A stretch of 48,844 nt of DNA. Origin: Silicimonas sp. Its GTDB lineage: Bacteria; Pseudomonadota; Alphaproteobacteria; Rhodobacterales; Rhodobacteraceae. Shown one piece after another: positions 40,042 through 48,700 of this stretch. The stretch's first letter is position 1. Each line of letters starts with the position of its first letter. The notes under the pieces are model-generated. The model saw only the letters and a list, made by a program, of their open reading frames with translations. It was not told the origin of the DNA and did not search any database. The DNA is taken from NCBI GenBank assembly GCA_022340315.1, contig JAJDOD010000048.1, positions 1 through 48,844 on the forward strand, written 5' to 3'. A program made the translations under genes and the position numbers.

Positions 40042-40494
40042 TCAGTAAATCTGCGCGATGGCCCGAAGCTTCAGCCCCGCGATCTGTTCGAGTTGCGCGA
40101 TCTCGTCGGGTGTCAGCGGACCGCGGTTCGCGTTTCGGGCGCTGACGAACCAGCGCGCGAAACCCTGCGGGAAATGGTAGACGAGCTCGTTGAGCGTCGT
40201 GGCCCTGCCACAGCACGGCATCTCGTGCTCGTGGAGGTGAAACCCCTCCTCGCCGTGCCAGTCACTTTCCATCCAACCTTGCCAGGTGTTGATCGGGATT
40301 TCGTCCCTGCAACCCGGACATGCCACGCGCTCGAAGTTCTCGCCCGCGTCGATGAACTGGAGCTTTCCGTAGTCCTTGACCCGGGACTCGTCTCCACCCG
40401 TCATGCCCACGAGAGTTTCGCGAATACTCTCTGCCGTCTCTGGCAAATCTTCGTCCGGGCCCGCCGGAATGACGACGAGGAAATGATCCGACAT
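40042..40494 (-). CDS. Uncharacterised Cys/His-rich protein
   Basis: The protein has 150 residues. I do not recognise a named family. Possible metal ligands are C59 and C62 (CPGC), H80, H86, H88, H90 (HLHEHEMPCC) and C94-C95. A zinc site built from CPGC plus CC is likely. The N-terminal half (LVVIPAGPDEDLPETAESI) looks like a small alpha/beta unit. The gene overlaps aroC by one base (TGATG) and is followed by an EamA transporter at 14 bases, so it is on the aroC message. Confidence 0.75.
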   Translation of the reverse strand: MSDHFLVVIPAGPDEDLPETAESIRETLVGMTGGDESRVKDYGKLQFIDAGENFERVACPGCRDEIPINTWQGWMESDWHGEEGFHLHEHEMPCCGRATTLNELVYHFPQGFARWFVSARNANRGPLTPDEIAQLEQIAGLKLRAIAQIY

Positions 40495-41594
40495 CAGCCG
40501 ATCGGCCCGCGCGCACCGCCCGTCTGCCCGCGGTCCAGAAGCAGGTGATCGAGGATGACGGCTGCCGCCATTGCCTCGGCCACAGGCACGGCGCGGATGC
40601 CCACGCAGGGGTCGTGGCGGCCCTTGGTAATGATCTCGGTCGCCTCGCCCGACCTGGTGATGGTCTTGCGCGGTGTGAGGATCGAGGAGGTTGGTTTTAC
40701 GGCAAAACGCACAACGATGTCCTGCCCGCTCGAGATGCCGCCGAGGATGCCGCCTGCGTGGTTGGAACTGAAAACGGGGCCGTCCGGTCCCATCGAGATC
40801 TCGTCGGCATTGGCCTCGCCGGTCAGGCGCGCGGCGGCCATGCCTTCACCGATCTCGACGCCCTTGACGGCGTTGATACTCATCATCGCGGCGGCGAGGT
40901 CGGTGTCGAGCTTGCCGTAGACCGGGGCGCCGAGGCCGGGCGGGCAGTTGCGAATGGTGACCTCGATCAGCGCGCCGACCGAGGAGCCGGACTTGCGGAG
41001 GCCATCGAGATAGCCTGCCCAGTCTTTGGCGGCGTCGGCATCCGGGGTCCAGAACGGGTTCCGTTCGATCTCGGCCCAGTCGAAGCGGGCGCGGTCGATG
41101 GACTTCTCTCCCATGCCGACCATGTAGCCGACGATCTCGACCTTGGGAGCGAGCGTCTTCAGTGCCTGTCGCGCCACGCCACCGGCGGCAACGCGTGAGG
41201 CGGTCTCGCGCGCGGACGAGCGGCCACCGCCCCGGTAGTCGCGAATCCCGTATTTCTGCCAATAGGTTATGTCGGCATGTCCGGGGCGGAACTTGTCGGC
41301 GATATCGCCGTAATCCTTGGAGCGTTGGTCCGTGTTGCGGATCATCAGCTGGATCGGCGTGCCGGTACTCACGCCTTCGAAGACACCCGAAAGGATCTCG
41401 ACCTCATCGGCCTCGCGCCGCTGCGTGGTGAACTTGTTCTGGCCGGGCTTGCGCTTGTCGAGCCACACTTGCAGGTCGGCCGCATCAAGCGGCACGCCTG
41501 GCGGGCAGCCGTCGACCGTCGCCCCAAGGGCAGGTCCGTGGCTTTCGCCCCAGGTGGTGACCCGGAAGATATGTCCGTATGAATTCAGGCTCAT
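40494..41594 (-). CDS. aroC: Chorismate synthase
   Basis: This is a 366-residue enzyme of the shikimate pathway, converting EPSP to chorismate with reduced FMN. Signatures are [20 protein letters not shown] near the N-terminus, [21 protein letters not shown] and the C-terminal [19 protein letters not shown]. Its length is typical. It is followed by a Cys/His-rich gene with a 1-base overlap and lies 54 bases downstream of serB on the same strand. Confidence 0.97.
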   Translation of the reverse strand: MSLNSYGHIFRVTTWGESHGPALGATVDGCPPGVPLDAADLQVWLDKRKPGQNKFTTQRREADEVEILSGVFEGVSTGTPIQLMIRNTDQRSKDYGDIADKFRPGHADITYWQKYGIRDYRGGGRSSARETASRVAAGGVARQALKTLAPKVEIVGYMVGMGEKSIDRARFDWAEIERNPFWTPDADAAKDWAGYLDGLRKSGSSVGALIEVTIRNCPPGLGAPVYGKLDTDLAAAMMSINAVKGVEIGEGMAAARLTGEANADEISMGPDGPVFSSNHAGGILGGISSGQDIVVRFAVKPTSSILTPRKTITRSGEATEIITKGRHDPCVGIRAVPVAEAMAAAVILDHLLLDRGQTGGARGPIG

Positions 41595-41648
41595 GTGACC
41601 GCTTTACAGGGACTTGAGAGGGCACGCAAACCGGGAAGACGGTCCGGA

Positions 41649-42512
41649 TCAGGGCGTCACGAATTCGTCGCGTGAATAGCCCTGCAGGAAGAGGAGGGCT
41701 GTGAGGTCGCCGTGGTCGATCCTGAGCTTCGCGGCTTCCGCCACCACCGGTTTGGCATGAAGGGCGACGCCCATTCCCGCGGCGTCGATCATGCCGAGGT
41801 CGTTGGCTCCGTCGCCCACCGCGATTGCGTCGGCCGGGTCGGGAGAGAGTTCCATCAACGCCTCGATCTTGGCCTCGCGTCCGAGGATCGGTCGCGCGAC
41901 GTCGCCGGTGAGCCTGTCGTTTGCCACAAGCAGCCGATTGGCACGTGTCTCATCGAAGCCGAGGGCTGCTCCGACGCTTTCGGTGAACTGCACGAAGCCG
42001 CCCGAGACGAGGGCGGCATAGGCGCCGTTTGCCTTCATGGTGGCCACCAGAGTTTTGCCGCCGGTGGTGAAAGTTATACGATTTTCAATGACTTGAGAGA
42101 TGACGGCCGCGGGCAGATCCCGCAGAAGCCCGACTCGCTCCAGCAGCGCCCCTTCGAAATCAAGCTCGCCGTTCATGGCGCGTGCCGTGATGTCGGCCAC
42201 CCGTTCGCCGACGCCCGCTTCGGCGGCCAGTTCGTCGATGCACTCCTGCCCGATCATGGTGCTGTCCATGTCCGCGATCAGTAGTTTCTTGCGCCGGATC
42301 CCATCCGCGACGAGGTTCAGATCGACCTTCATCGGCGCAACGCTTGCGCGCACTTCAGCAAGGTTTGCCGGCATTGCCGCAACAGGGAACTCTGCCGCTT
42401 CGTCGGGCGAGAGCCAGAGCGCGTCGCCGGTGGCCCCGAAGGCTCCTTGAAGCGACGAGACGAGCGCGGGGTCGAGTTGCCCCACCGGGGCGATGACTGA
42501 GATTATCGGCAT
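41649..42512 (-). CDS. serB: Phosphoserine phosphatase
   Basis: This is a 287-residue HAD phosphatase performing the last step of serine synthesis. The nucleophile is D81 in ADMDSTMIGQE (D83 acid/base), the mid Lys is in the ILGREAKIEAL region, and the metal-binding GDGANDLGMIDAAG is near the C-terminus. An N-terminal domain of ~70 residues precedes the catalytic domain. It is divergent from serC with 135 bases between them, so all three serine genes cluster here. Confidence 0.95.
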   Translation of the reverse strand: MPIISVIAPVGQLDPALVSSLQGAFGATGDALWLSPDEAAEFPVAAMPANLAEVRASVAPMKVDLNLVADGIRRKKLLIADMDSTMIGQECIDELAAEAGVGERVADITARAMNGELDFEGALLERVGLLRDLPAAVISQVIENRITFTTGGKTLVATMKANGAYAALVSGGFVQFTESVGAALGFDETRANRLLVANDRLTGDVARPILGREAKIEALMELSPDPADAIAVGDGANDLGMIDAAGMGVALHAKPVVAEAAKLRIDHGDLTALLFLQGYSRDEFVTP

Positions 42513-42604
42513 GAGATCAGATCACGTTTCTTTGGACCGAGCCTCTAGCCGCAAAAATTCTCTTGCGAAACCCCCTGACCGGCAGTACCTCCGCGAGTGG
42601 GACA

Positions 42605-42656
42605 CCCCTCCCCAACGAGGGGCGCATATCTGGAAGGATATTCAGAAATGGATATG
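42605..42656 (+). promoter_or_regulatory. Structured serC leader (candidate serC RNA motif)
   Basis: Hairpin CCCCTC (42605-42610)/GAGGGG (42617-42622) is followed by ATATC (42626-42630)/GATAT (42637-42641), which holds the GGAAGG ribosome site in its loop. GATATG after the ATG offers an alternative partner for CATATC. A serC RNA motif is known upstream of serC in Alphaproteobacteria; whether this matches needs a covariance search. Confidence 0.4.
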
Positions 42657-43802
42657 ACCAAACCGGCATCGCGGCCGGACAATCCGCGGTTCTCCTCTGG
42701 GCCTTGTGCCAAACCCCCCGCATTTTCCCTGGAAAGTCTTAATGGCGCCGCACTCGGGCGTTCGCATCGGGCTGCGATCGGGAAAACCAAGCTGAAGGAT
42801 GCCATAGAGCGCACGCGCGCGCTTCTGCGTATCCCGCAGGATTACCTGATCGGCATCGTACCCGCCTCGGATACCGGCGCGGTCGAGATGGCGATGTGGA
42901 ACCTGCTGGGCGCGCGCCCGGTCGAGATGCTGGCTTGGGAAAGTTTCGGATCGGGCTGGGTGACGGACGTGGTCAAGCAGTTGAAACTGGACGCGAAAGT
43001 GACGACCGCCGAGTATGGCGAGATCGTTGATCTGGCAGCCGTCGACTGGAACGCGGATGTCGTCTTCACCTGGAACGGGACGACCTCGGGCGTACGGGTG
43101 CCGAACTCTTTCGAGATTCCGGCGGACCGTGAAGGTCTGACGATTTGCGATGCGACCAGCGCCGCGTTTGCGCAGGATTTGCCCTGGGACCGGCTCGATG
43201 TCGTGACCTATTCCTGGCAGAAAGTGCTGGGCGGTGAGGGTGGTCACGGGATGCTGATCCTGAGTCCGCGGGCGGTGCAACGGCTTGAAAGTTATACACC
43301 TTCCTGGCCCCTGCCAAAGATCTTCCGGTTGACGAAGGGCGGCAAGATCATCGAGGGCATCTTCCGCGGCGAGACGATCAACACGCCGTCGATGCTCTGT
43401 GTCGAGGATTACCTCGTCGCACTTGATTGGGCGGAAAGCGTGGGCGGTCTGACCGGGCTGATGGCGCGGGCAGATGCCAATGCAAAGGTGCTTTGGGGCT
43501 TCTGTGAGCGGACGCCGTGGATCGCGAATCTGGCAACAAAACCAGAGACATGGTCGAACACCAGCGTTTGTCTGAAGTTCACCGATGAGCGGATCCGGGA
43601 CGGTGCTGCTTTTGCCAAGGCGGTAGCGAAACGGCTGGACGGCGAGGGCGTGGCCCTGGATGTCGGCGCCTATCGCGATGCGCCTCCGGGCCTGCGGATC
43701 TGGTGCGGGGCGACGGTGGAAACCGCCGATATCGCAGCCCTTGTGCCCTGGATCGAGTGGGCCTTCGAGACCGAGATCGCGGCGCAGACAGAAGCCGCCT
43801 GA
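42648..43802 (+). CDS. serC: Phosphoserine aminotransferase
   Basis: This is a 384-residue class V PLP aminotransferase that makes 3-phosphoserine from 3-phosphohydroxypyruvate and glutamate. PLP-binding K192 is in [26 protein letters not shown] at the start and [16 protein letters not shown] are typical of the alphaproteobacterial subtype. Start ATG 42648 has GGAAGGA about nine bases upstream; a second ATG two codons later is possible. serA follows after an 88-base gap filled with tandem repeats. Confidence 0.95.
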   Translation: MDMTKPASRPDNPRFSSGPCAKPPAFSLESLNGAALGRSHRAAIGKTKLKDAIERTRALLRIPQDYLIGIVPASDTGAVEMAMWNLLGARPVEMLAWESFGSGWVTDVVKQLKLDAKVTTAEYGEIVDLAAVDWNADVVFTWNGTTSGVRVPNSFEIPADREGLTICDATSAAFAQDLPWDRLDVVTYSWQKVLGGEGGHGMLILSPRAVQRLESYTPSWPLPKIFRLTKGGKIIEGIFRGETINTPSMLCVEDYLVALDWAESVGGLTGLMARADANAKVLWGFCERTPWIANLATKPETWSNTSVCLKFTDERIRDGAAFAKAVAKRLDGEGVALDVGAYRDAPPGLRIWCGATVETADIAALVPWIEWAFETEIAAQTEAA

Positions 43803-43817
43803 CCCCCTGAAACGCGT

Positions 43818-43872
43818 GTCGGTATCACGTCGGTATTACGTCGGTATCACGTCGGTGCAACATCGGTGCGCT
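43818..43872. repeat. Five tandem 11-bp repeats before serA
   Basis: Units are GTCGGTATCAC (43818), GTCGGTATTAC (43829), GTCGGTATCAC (43840), GTCGGTGCAAC (43851) and ATCGGTGCGCT (43862). The period of 11 bases is about one helical turn, and the array ends 18 bases before the serA ATG. It is too short and contiguous for a CRISPR. It may be an operator array or a leader element. Confidence 0.75.
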
Positions 43873-43890
43873 TACTTTGGAAATTAACCT

Positions 43891-45492
43891 ATGACACAGA
43901 AACCAAGAGTCCTGGTCAGCGACAAGCTGTCCGAAACCGCCGTCCAGATCTTCCGTGATCGCGGCATTGACGTCACCTTCGATCCCTCGATCGGGAAGGA
44001 CAAGGACAAGCTCCTCGAGGTGATCGGAGACTATGACGGGTTGGCCATCCGTTCGGCCACCAAGGTCACGGAAAAGGTGCTGGAGGCCGCCACCAATCTG
44101 AAGGTGATCGGGCGGGCCGGAATCGGGGTCGACAATGTCGATATCCCCGCCGCCTCGAAGAAAGGTGTGATCGTGATGAACACGCCGTTCGGCAACTCGA
44201 TCACCACCGCCGAGCACGCGATCGCCATGATGTTCTCCGTCGCCCGGCAGATCCCCGAGGCCTCGACCTCGACACATGCGGGCAAGTGGGAGAAGTCCAA
44301 GTTCATGGGTGTCGAGCTGTTCGCAAAGACGCTGGGCGTGGTGGGCGCGGGCAATATCGGGTCCATCGTGGTCGACCGTGCGCATGCGCTGAAGATGAAG
44401 GTGATCGCTTTCGACCCGTTCCTAAGCGAAGAACGCGCCGACAAACTGGGGGTCGAGAAGGTCGAGATTGACGAGCTTTGGGCGCGGTCGGACTTTATCA
44501 CTTTCCACGTGCCACTGACCGACAAGACGCGGAACATCCTGTCCAGAGAGGCCATTGCCAAGCTGAAGCCGGGTGTGCGGATCATCAACTGTGCGCGTGG
44601 CGGGCTGGTCGACGAGGCCGCCCTGGCCGAGGCGTTGAAGGAGGGTCGGGTGGCCGGCGCGGCGTTCGACGTCTTCGCCGAAGAACCGGCGACCAATTCG
44701 CCGCTCTTCAATCTGCCGAACGTGGTAGTGACGCCGCATCTGGGCGCGTCCACGACGGAGGCGCAGGAGAACGTGGCACTTCAGGTGGCCGAGCAGATGT
44801 CGGACTATCTGCTGACGGGTGCGGTGACGAACGCGCTGAACATGCCGTCGGTGACGGCCGAGGAAGCCAAGGTCATGGGGCCCTGGGTGAAGCTGGCAGG
44901 GCATCTCGGCAGCTTCGTGGGCCAGCTGACCGACGAGCCGATCCGGGCGATCAACATCCTTTACAATGGCGAGGTGTCCTCGATGAACACCGCCGCGCTG
45001 AACGCCGCTGCGACGGCGGGCATCCTGAAGGCCTCGAATCCGGAGGTGAACATGGTCTCGGCGCCGGTCATTGCGAAGGATCGTGGCATCAAGGTCTCGA
45101 CCACGACGCAGGAGAAATCCGGGGTTTTCGATTCCTACATGAAGCTGACCGTTGTGACCGACAAGCGCGAACGGTCGATTGCCGGGACGGTGTTCTCGGA
45201 CGGCAAGCCGCGCTTCATCCAGATCAAGGGGATCACCATCGACGCCGAGATCGGGGCGCACATGGTCTATACCACCAACGAGGACGTGCCCGGCATCATC
45301 GGCACGCTTGGGAACACGATGGGATCGAACGGCGTCAACATCGCCAACTTCACCCTTGGCCGTTCCTCGAAGAATGGCGATGCGATCGCGCTTCTCTACG
45401 TGGACGAGGCGGTGCCGGATGCAGCCGTGAAGGCGCTGGAGGCAACCGGCATGTTCGGACAAGTGAAACCGCTCATGTTCGACGTGGCGTAG
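43891..45492 (+). CDS. serA: D-3-phosphoglycerate dehydrogenase
   Basis: This is a 533-residue long-form enzyme, the committed step of serine synthesis. The Rossmann site is VGAGNIGSIV at about 151-160. Catalytic segments NCARGGLVDE (Arg) and TPHLGAST (His) are present. An intervening domain (~320-450) and a C-terminal ACT domain (MVYTTNEDVPGIIGTLG) follow; in this family serine inhibits through the ACT region. The start ATG is 18 bases after a tandem-repeat array, with a weak TTGGAAA ribosome site. Confidence 0.96.
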   Translation: MTQKPRVLVSDKLSETAVQIFRDRGIDVTFDPSIGKDKDKLLEVIGDYDGLAIRSATKVTEKVLEAATNLKVIGRAGIGVDNVDIPAASKKGVIVMNTPFGNSITTAEHAIAMMFSVARQIPEASTSTHAGKWEKSKFMGVELFAKTLGVVGAGNIGSIVVDRAHALKMKVIAFDPFLSEERADKLGVEKVEIDELWARSDFITFHVPLTDKTRNILSREAIAKLKPGVRIINCARGGLVDEAALAEALKEGRVAGAAFDVFAEEPATNSPLFNLPNVVVTPHLGASTTEAQENVALQVAEQMSDYLLTGAVTNALNMPSVTAEEAKVMGPWVKLAGHLGSFVGQLTDEPIRAINILYNGEVSSMNTAALNAAATAGILKASNPEVNMVSAPVIAKDRGIKVSTTTQEKSGVFDSYMKLTVVTDKRERSIAGTVFSDGKPRFIQIKGITIDAEIGAHMVYTTNEDVPGIIGTLGNTMGSNGVNIANFTLGRSSKNGDAIALLYVDEAVPDAAVKALEATGMFGQVKPLMFDVA

Positions 45493-45506
45493 GCTTCCTG
45501 CGGCGT

Positions 45507-45572
45507 GGGGGAGCGCTGCTCCCCCCGCGCGCTCCGCGCCCTCCCCCCTCGGGATATTTGGGCCAGAAAGAG
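45507..45572. repeat. GC-rich hairpin plus CGGGATATTTGGGCCAGA element after serA
   Basis: GGGGGAGC (45507-45514) pairs with GCTCCCCC (45518-45525), followed by a C-rich tract and TCGGGATATTTGGGCCAGA (45549 on). In my memory similar cgggatattt-type tails after GC hairpins recur between genes in Rhodobacteraceae, which would make it a dispersed intergenic repeat. It probably ends serA transcription or protects the message. Confidence 0.5.
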
Positions 45573-45658
45573 GGACAATTTGAATCGAGTTGTCATATTC
45601 CTGGTGAGAATACTCCGGGGGAATCGCCGGAAGGCGATGGGGGCGGCGCGCACTGCCG

Positions 45659-46402
45659 TCAGTTTGATTGAACCGGACGGCCGAGTTCTCGCGGCTTCAA
45701 GGTGGCAACGAAGGCCGTGATGGCCTCGATCTCGTGCAGCGTGATTTCGACCGGGGCGACGTGCACAGCCTTGTTCGGGTCGAAGGGTTCAGTCACGCCG
45801 TCCACCTGGGTGAAGGACGGGTGCGGGTTCTCGGACCAGAAGGCGCGGAAGAGATCGGACCAGTTCTCGCGTCCGCGCAGCGCGGCGAATGACGGCGTCG
45901 AGCCGATACCGCCCATGCGGTTTCGGTCGTCCACCACATGGCAGCGGCCGCAATGGACAATGGCGAGGCGCGCGCCGATTGCCTTGTCGCCGTCGAAGGT
46001 CTCGGTCTTTTCGGCGACGACTGTTGCGGAATCGGTCGTGTAGACCGGCTGGCCATCGCGCTCGAAGCTCTCGATGGCCGCTTTGCCCGGAGCCGAGCGG
46101 AGCCAGTCCAGGAAGCGACGGGCCTCCTCGCTCTCGGTCCGGATATCGAGTCGCACCTCTGAGCCGTCGATTTCCTGGAAAACCCGGTTGCCGGCATCGC
46201 CGAAAGCCATGTCTGCCTTGCCGTTGGTCACGGGCGTCACTGTGATGCGATGTTTGAACTTGAAGCGCGGCAGAAGCTGCTTGTCGAAGCCGGCCGCGAG
46301 CATCTCGTCGCTCATCAAAAGCGTCACGTCGGCCTTCGCGGTAGAGGCCAGGGACAGGAGCACCATCGCGGTGCCGAGAAAACGGATGCTTGCACCTCCC
46401 AT
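45659..46402 (-). CDS. Periplasmic c-type cytochrome-like protein
   Basis: This is a 247-residue protein with a signal peptide (about 1-24, AKA/DVTLL). The only heme site is C151-GRC-H155. The N-terminal half (TVTPVTNGKADMAFGDAGNRVFQEIDG) lacks cofactor motifs, so this is a cytochrome with an extra domain of unknown role. The ATG at 46402 has no ribosome site; GGGAGG lies just inside it, so a non-ATG start about 14 bases downstream is conceivable. The gene is divergent from the DUF6494-apbC operon. No oxidase genes are adjacent. Confidence 0.75.
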   Translation of the reverse strand: MGGASIRFLGTAMVLLSLASTAKADVTLLMSDEMLAAGFDKQLLPRFKFKHRITVTPVTNGKADMAFGDAGNRVFQEIDGSEVRLDIRTESEEARRFLDWLRSAPGKAAIESFERDGQPVYTTDSATVVAEKTETFDGDKAIGARLAIVHCGRCHVVDDRNRMGGIGSTPSFAALRGRENWSDLFRAFWSENPHPSFTQVDGVTEPFDPNKAVHVAPVEITLHEIEAITAFVATLKPRELGRPVQSN

Positions 46403-46457
46403 GCGATCTGAGATTATCCGGCTTCGGCCACAAAGCAAGGGATCAGGGAGGATTGCC

Positions 46458-46670
46458 ATGTCGGACGACGGGTTCAACATGTCGCTGAGGAAATTTCTCA
46501 AGACGGTGGGTGTGACCTCGCAGCGCGAGATCGAGGAAGCGGTCCGCGCGATGCGCGAAACTGGCGAACTGCCCTCGGGTTCAGTCACCGCGCGGGTGGT
46601 GTTGACGATCGACGCGGTTGGGCTGGAGCACGAGGTGACCGGCGAAATCGAGATGCCGGGAGGCGACTGA
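46458..46670 (+). CDS. DUF6494 family protein
   Basis: This is a 70-residue acidic protein. The first half, MSLRKFLKTVGVTSQREIEEAVR, is a conserved helical block, and the second half is an amphipathic beta stretch (TARVVLTIDAVGLEHEVTGEI). GGGAGG lies six bases before the ATG. It ends directly at the start of apbC (stop and GTG are adjacent), so it is translated with the iron-sulfur carrier and may work with it; its function is unknown. Confidence 0.8.
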   Translation: MSDDGFNMSLRKFLKTVGVTSQREIEEAVRAMRETGELPSGSVTARVVLTIDAVGLEHEVTGEIEMPGGD

Positions 46671-47774
46671 GTGCCCTTGGAGGAAGATGTCCGCGCCGCG
46701 CTGGCCCGTGTCGTCGATCCGTCGCGAGGCGCGGATATCCTGACCTCGGGACAGGTCAAGGGCCTGGTGGTTCGCGAAGGTGCGGTGAGCTTCGTGATCG
46801 AGGTGGACGCGTCGCGGGCATCGGCGATGGAGCCTTTGCGCGCCGCGGCCGAAGCCGCCGTCAAGGCTGTCGAAGGGGTCGCGAGCGTTTCTGCGATCCT
46901 TACGGCCCATGCCGAAGCGGGGCAGGCGCGTGTTGCGCCGAAAGCGCCGGTGCCGGATCTCGGGCTGAAGGATTTCACACCCAAGCGACCAGCGCCCGAG
47001 AAGCCGGGGCCTCTGCCGGGTGTTCGCCATGTGGTGGCGATTGCCAGCGGCAAGGGGGGTGTCGGCAAGTCGACGGTCTCGGCCAATCTTGCGGTGGCGC
47101 TTGCGGCACGGGGGTTGCGGGTCGGGCTGCTGGATGCGGATGTCTACGGGCCGTCGCAGCCGCGGATGCTGGGTGTCTCGGGGCGGCCGTCGAGCGTTGG
47201 AAACATCATCCTGCCATTGCGGAACCACGGGGTCACAGTGATGTCGCTGGGCTTCATGGTCGAGGAGGAGGAGGCGATCGTCTGGCGCGGCCCGATGCTG
47301 ATGGGCGCTTTGCAGCAGATGCTGGGTCAGGTGCAGTGGGGGACGCTGGACGTGCTTCTGGTCGATTTGCCGCCGGGGACGGGTGATGTGCAGATGACGC
47401 TTTGCCAGAAGACCGAAGTTGCGGGTGCGGTGGTGGTTTCGACGCCGCAGGACATCGCGCTGATCGACGCCAAGAAGGGGATCGACATGTTCCGGCGGAT
47501 GGAGACCCCGATCCTGGGCATCGTCGAAAACATGGCGGCATTCGTCTGCGACGGTTGCGGCAAGGTGCATCATCCGTTCGGGCATGGCGGTGCGCGGGCC
47601 GAGGCCGAACGCATCGGCGTGCCGTTTTTGGGCGAGGTGCCGCTCTACCTGGCGATCCGCACGGCGGGGGACGGCGGTGCGCCGGTGGTCGCGGCAAAAC
47701 CCGAGGGCGAGGAGGCTCGGCCGTTCTGGGCCATTGCCGACGGGTTGATCGCGACACTGGAGGCGCGGGCGTGA
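46671..47774 (+). CDS. apbC: Iron-sulfur cluster carrier protein ApbC (Mrp)
   Basis: This is a 367-residue P-loop ATPase of the MinD/Mrp family that carries Fe-S clusters to apoproteins. An N-terminal MIP18-like domain (~1-85) is followed by a deviant Walker A SGKGGVGKST at 126-135, DADVYGPSQPRMLG, and the C-terminal cluster-binding CxxC (CDGCGK). The start is a GTG at 46671 abutting the preceding stop, with GGGAGG seven bases upstream. Transcription ends at the hairpin after the stop. Confidence 0.94.
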   Translation: MPLEEDVRAALARVVDPSRGADILTSGQVKGLVVREGAVSFVIEVDASRASAMEPLRAAAEAAVKAVEGVASVSAILTAHAEAGQARVAPKAPVPDLGLKDFTPKRPAPEKPGPLPGVRHVVAIASGKGGVGKSTVSANLAVALAARGLRVGLLDADVYGPSQPRMLGVSGRPSSVGNIILPLRNHGVTVMSLGFMVEEEEAIVWRGPMLMGALQQMLGQVQWGTLDVLLVDLPPGTGDVQMTLCQKTEVAGAVVVSTPQDIALIDAKKGIDMFRRMETPILGIVENMAAFVCDGCGKVHHPFGHGGARAEAERIGVPFLGEVPLYLAIRTAGDGGAPVVAAKPEGEEARPFWAIADGLIATLEARA

Positions 47775-47791
47775 GGCGTTGTGGTGGTGCA

Positions 47792-47810
47792 GGGGAGCTT
47801 CGCTCCCTCT
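47792..47810 (+). terminator. Terminator-like hairpin after apbC
   Basis: GGGGAGC (47792-47798) pairs with GCTCCCT (47802-47808) with a TTC loop, followed by CTTGG. It has no long T-run. Confidence 0.6.
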
Positions 47811-48145
47811 TGGCCTTCGGAGCATCGTTTTCACCTTAGTTTTCGTGGTTTGCTTCGCCGAACCCATGAGAGGAAACATCGGAAATCAAATAAGAACCTA
47901 CTTGTTTGCCGAACCCTTGTTAGATTTCCTCGCCGGATGGGCAGTCCCCGGAAATTGGTGTTTCCGGGGTTTCTCCGAGCGTTTCGTGCCTCCTCCGAAT
48001 AAAGCGTTGTCCTCGTCGCAAGGCACCTGCGGGAACGCTTGACTAGTCTGTGGCTGACTTGGGCAGCGGAAAGCGGACCTTCGCCGCGTCATGCAACAAC
48101 GTCAGCTTCGCGGACAAATCTGCCATCCCATCGACCGATTGAATG
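47811..48145. other. Gene-free stretch with hairpins and a short repeat
   Basis: I find no convincing gene here; open frames are short and lack family-like sequence. A perfect 9-bp stem, CCCCGGAAA (47946-47954)/TTTCCGGGG (47961-47969), is followed by TTTC. An AT-richer hairpin, CAAATAAG (47887-47894)/CTTGTTTG (47901-47908), has one G-U pair. GCCGAACCC occurs twice (47857-47865, 47908-47916), 51 bases apart. The stretch is poorer in G+C than the flanks and could hold a small RNA on the plus strand, but there is no clear promoter. Confidence 0.4.
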
Positions 48146-48700
48146 TCAGTGATGAGCGCCTGCGAGGTCTGCGGTGTCGAGAACGCGCAGTTGGCCCTCG
48201 AAATCGCTCTTCCCGATTGGCATGCCGCGCGTGCGAAGGATGTCGTAGGCGGTCACCGCGTGGAAGTAGAAGTTGGGCAGCAGGAATGACAGCAGGTACG
48301 TTTCAGAGGTAAACGCCGACGTCTGGGGATTTGTGTGTATTTGCATGTCCAGGTGCTTTCCTGACCATGCGTTGACCTCGTCGGGTTTGAACTCCAACAA
48401 CGCGGCCTCCGTTCTTGAGAGTCTGCTGCGCAACTCGCCGAATGGGATCGCTCCGACAAGGTCAGGTGGGTTGAAGGCACCATGCCTGAGAGCGTCCAGT
48501 CCCCAGACGGAATAGTTGTCGACGCATTCAATCTGAAACCAGAACGGTGCCATGTCCGACACCAGACGTGCTTCCACGAAATCATCAGGGTCGATTCCGG
48601 TCTCGGAGCAATGGACCACTGCCTTGTCGAGGCACGCCCCGATTGAACGTACCGTTTGCAAATAGGTCGGAACACTCAGATCGAAGAGGGACGTTGTCAT
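48146..48700 (-). CDS. DUF1993 family protein
   Basis: This is a 184-residue soluble helical protein. It opens LFDLSVPTYLQTVRSIGACLDK, has FKPDEVNAWSGKHLD in the middle, and the strongly conserved ETYLLSFLLPNFYFHAVTAYDILRTRGMPIGK at the end. This matches DUF1993, a family related in fold to DinB-like helical bundles. The function is unknown. ATG 48700 has no good ribosome site; ATGATC occurs twice around it (ATGATC-N5-ATGATC, 48699-48715). Confidence 0.85.
   Translation of the reverse strand: MTTSLFDLSVPTYLQTVRSIGACLDKAVVHCSETGIDPDDFVEARLVSDMAPFWFQIECVDNYSVWGLDALRHGAFNPPDLVGAIPFGELRSRLSRTEAALLEFKPDEVNAWSGKHLDMQIHTNPQTSAFTSETYLLSFLLPNFYFHAVTAYDILRTRGMPIGKSDFEGQLRVLDTADLAGAHH

Noticed and set aside
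43818-43872. Possible CRISPR array
   Set aside because: Units are 11 bp and contiguous with no spacers, and no cas genes are present.
44478-45671. Long alternative plus-strand frame within serA
   Set aside because: It is a +1 frame of serA, with Gly/Arg-rich composition and no ribosome site.
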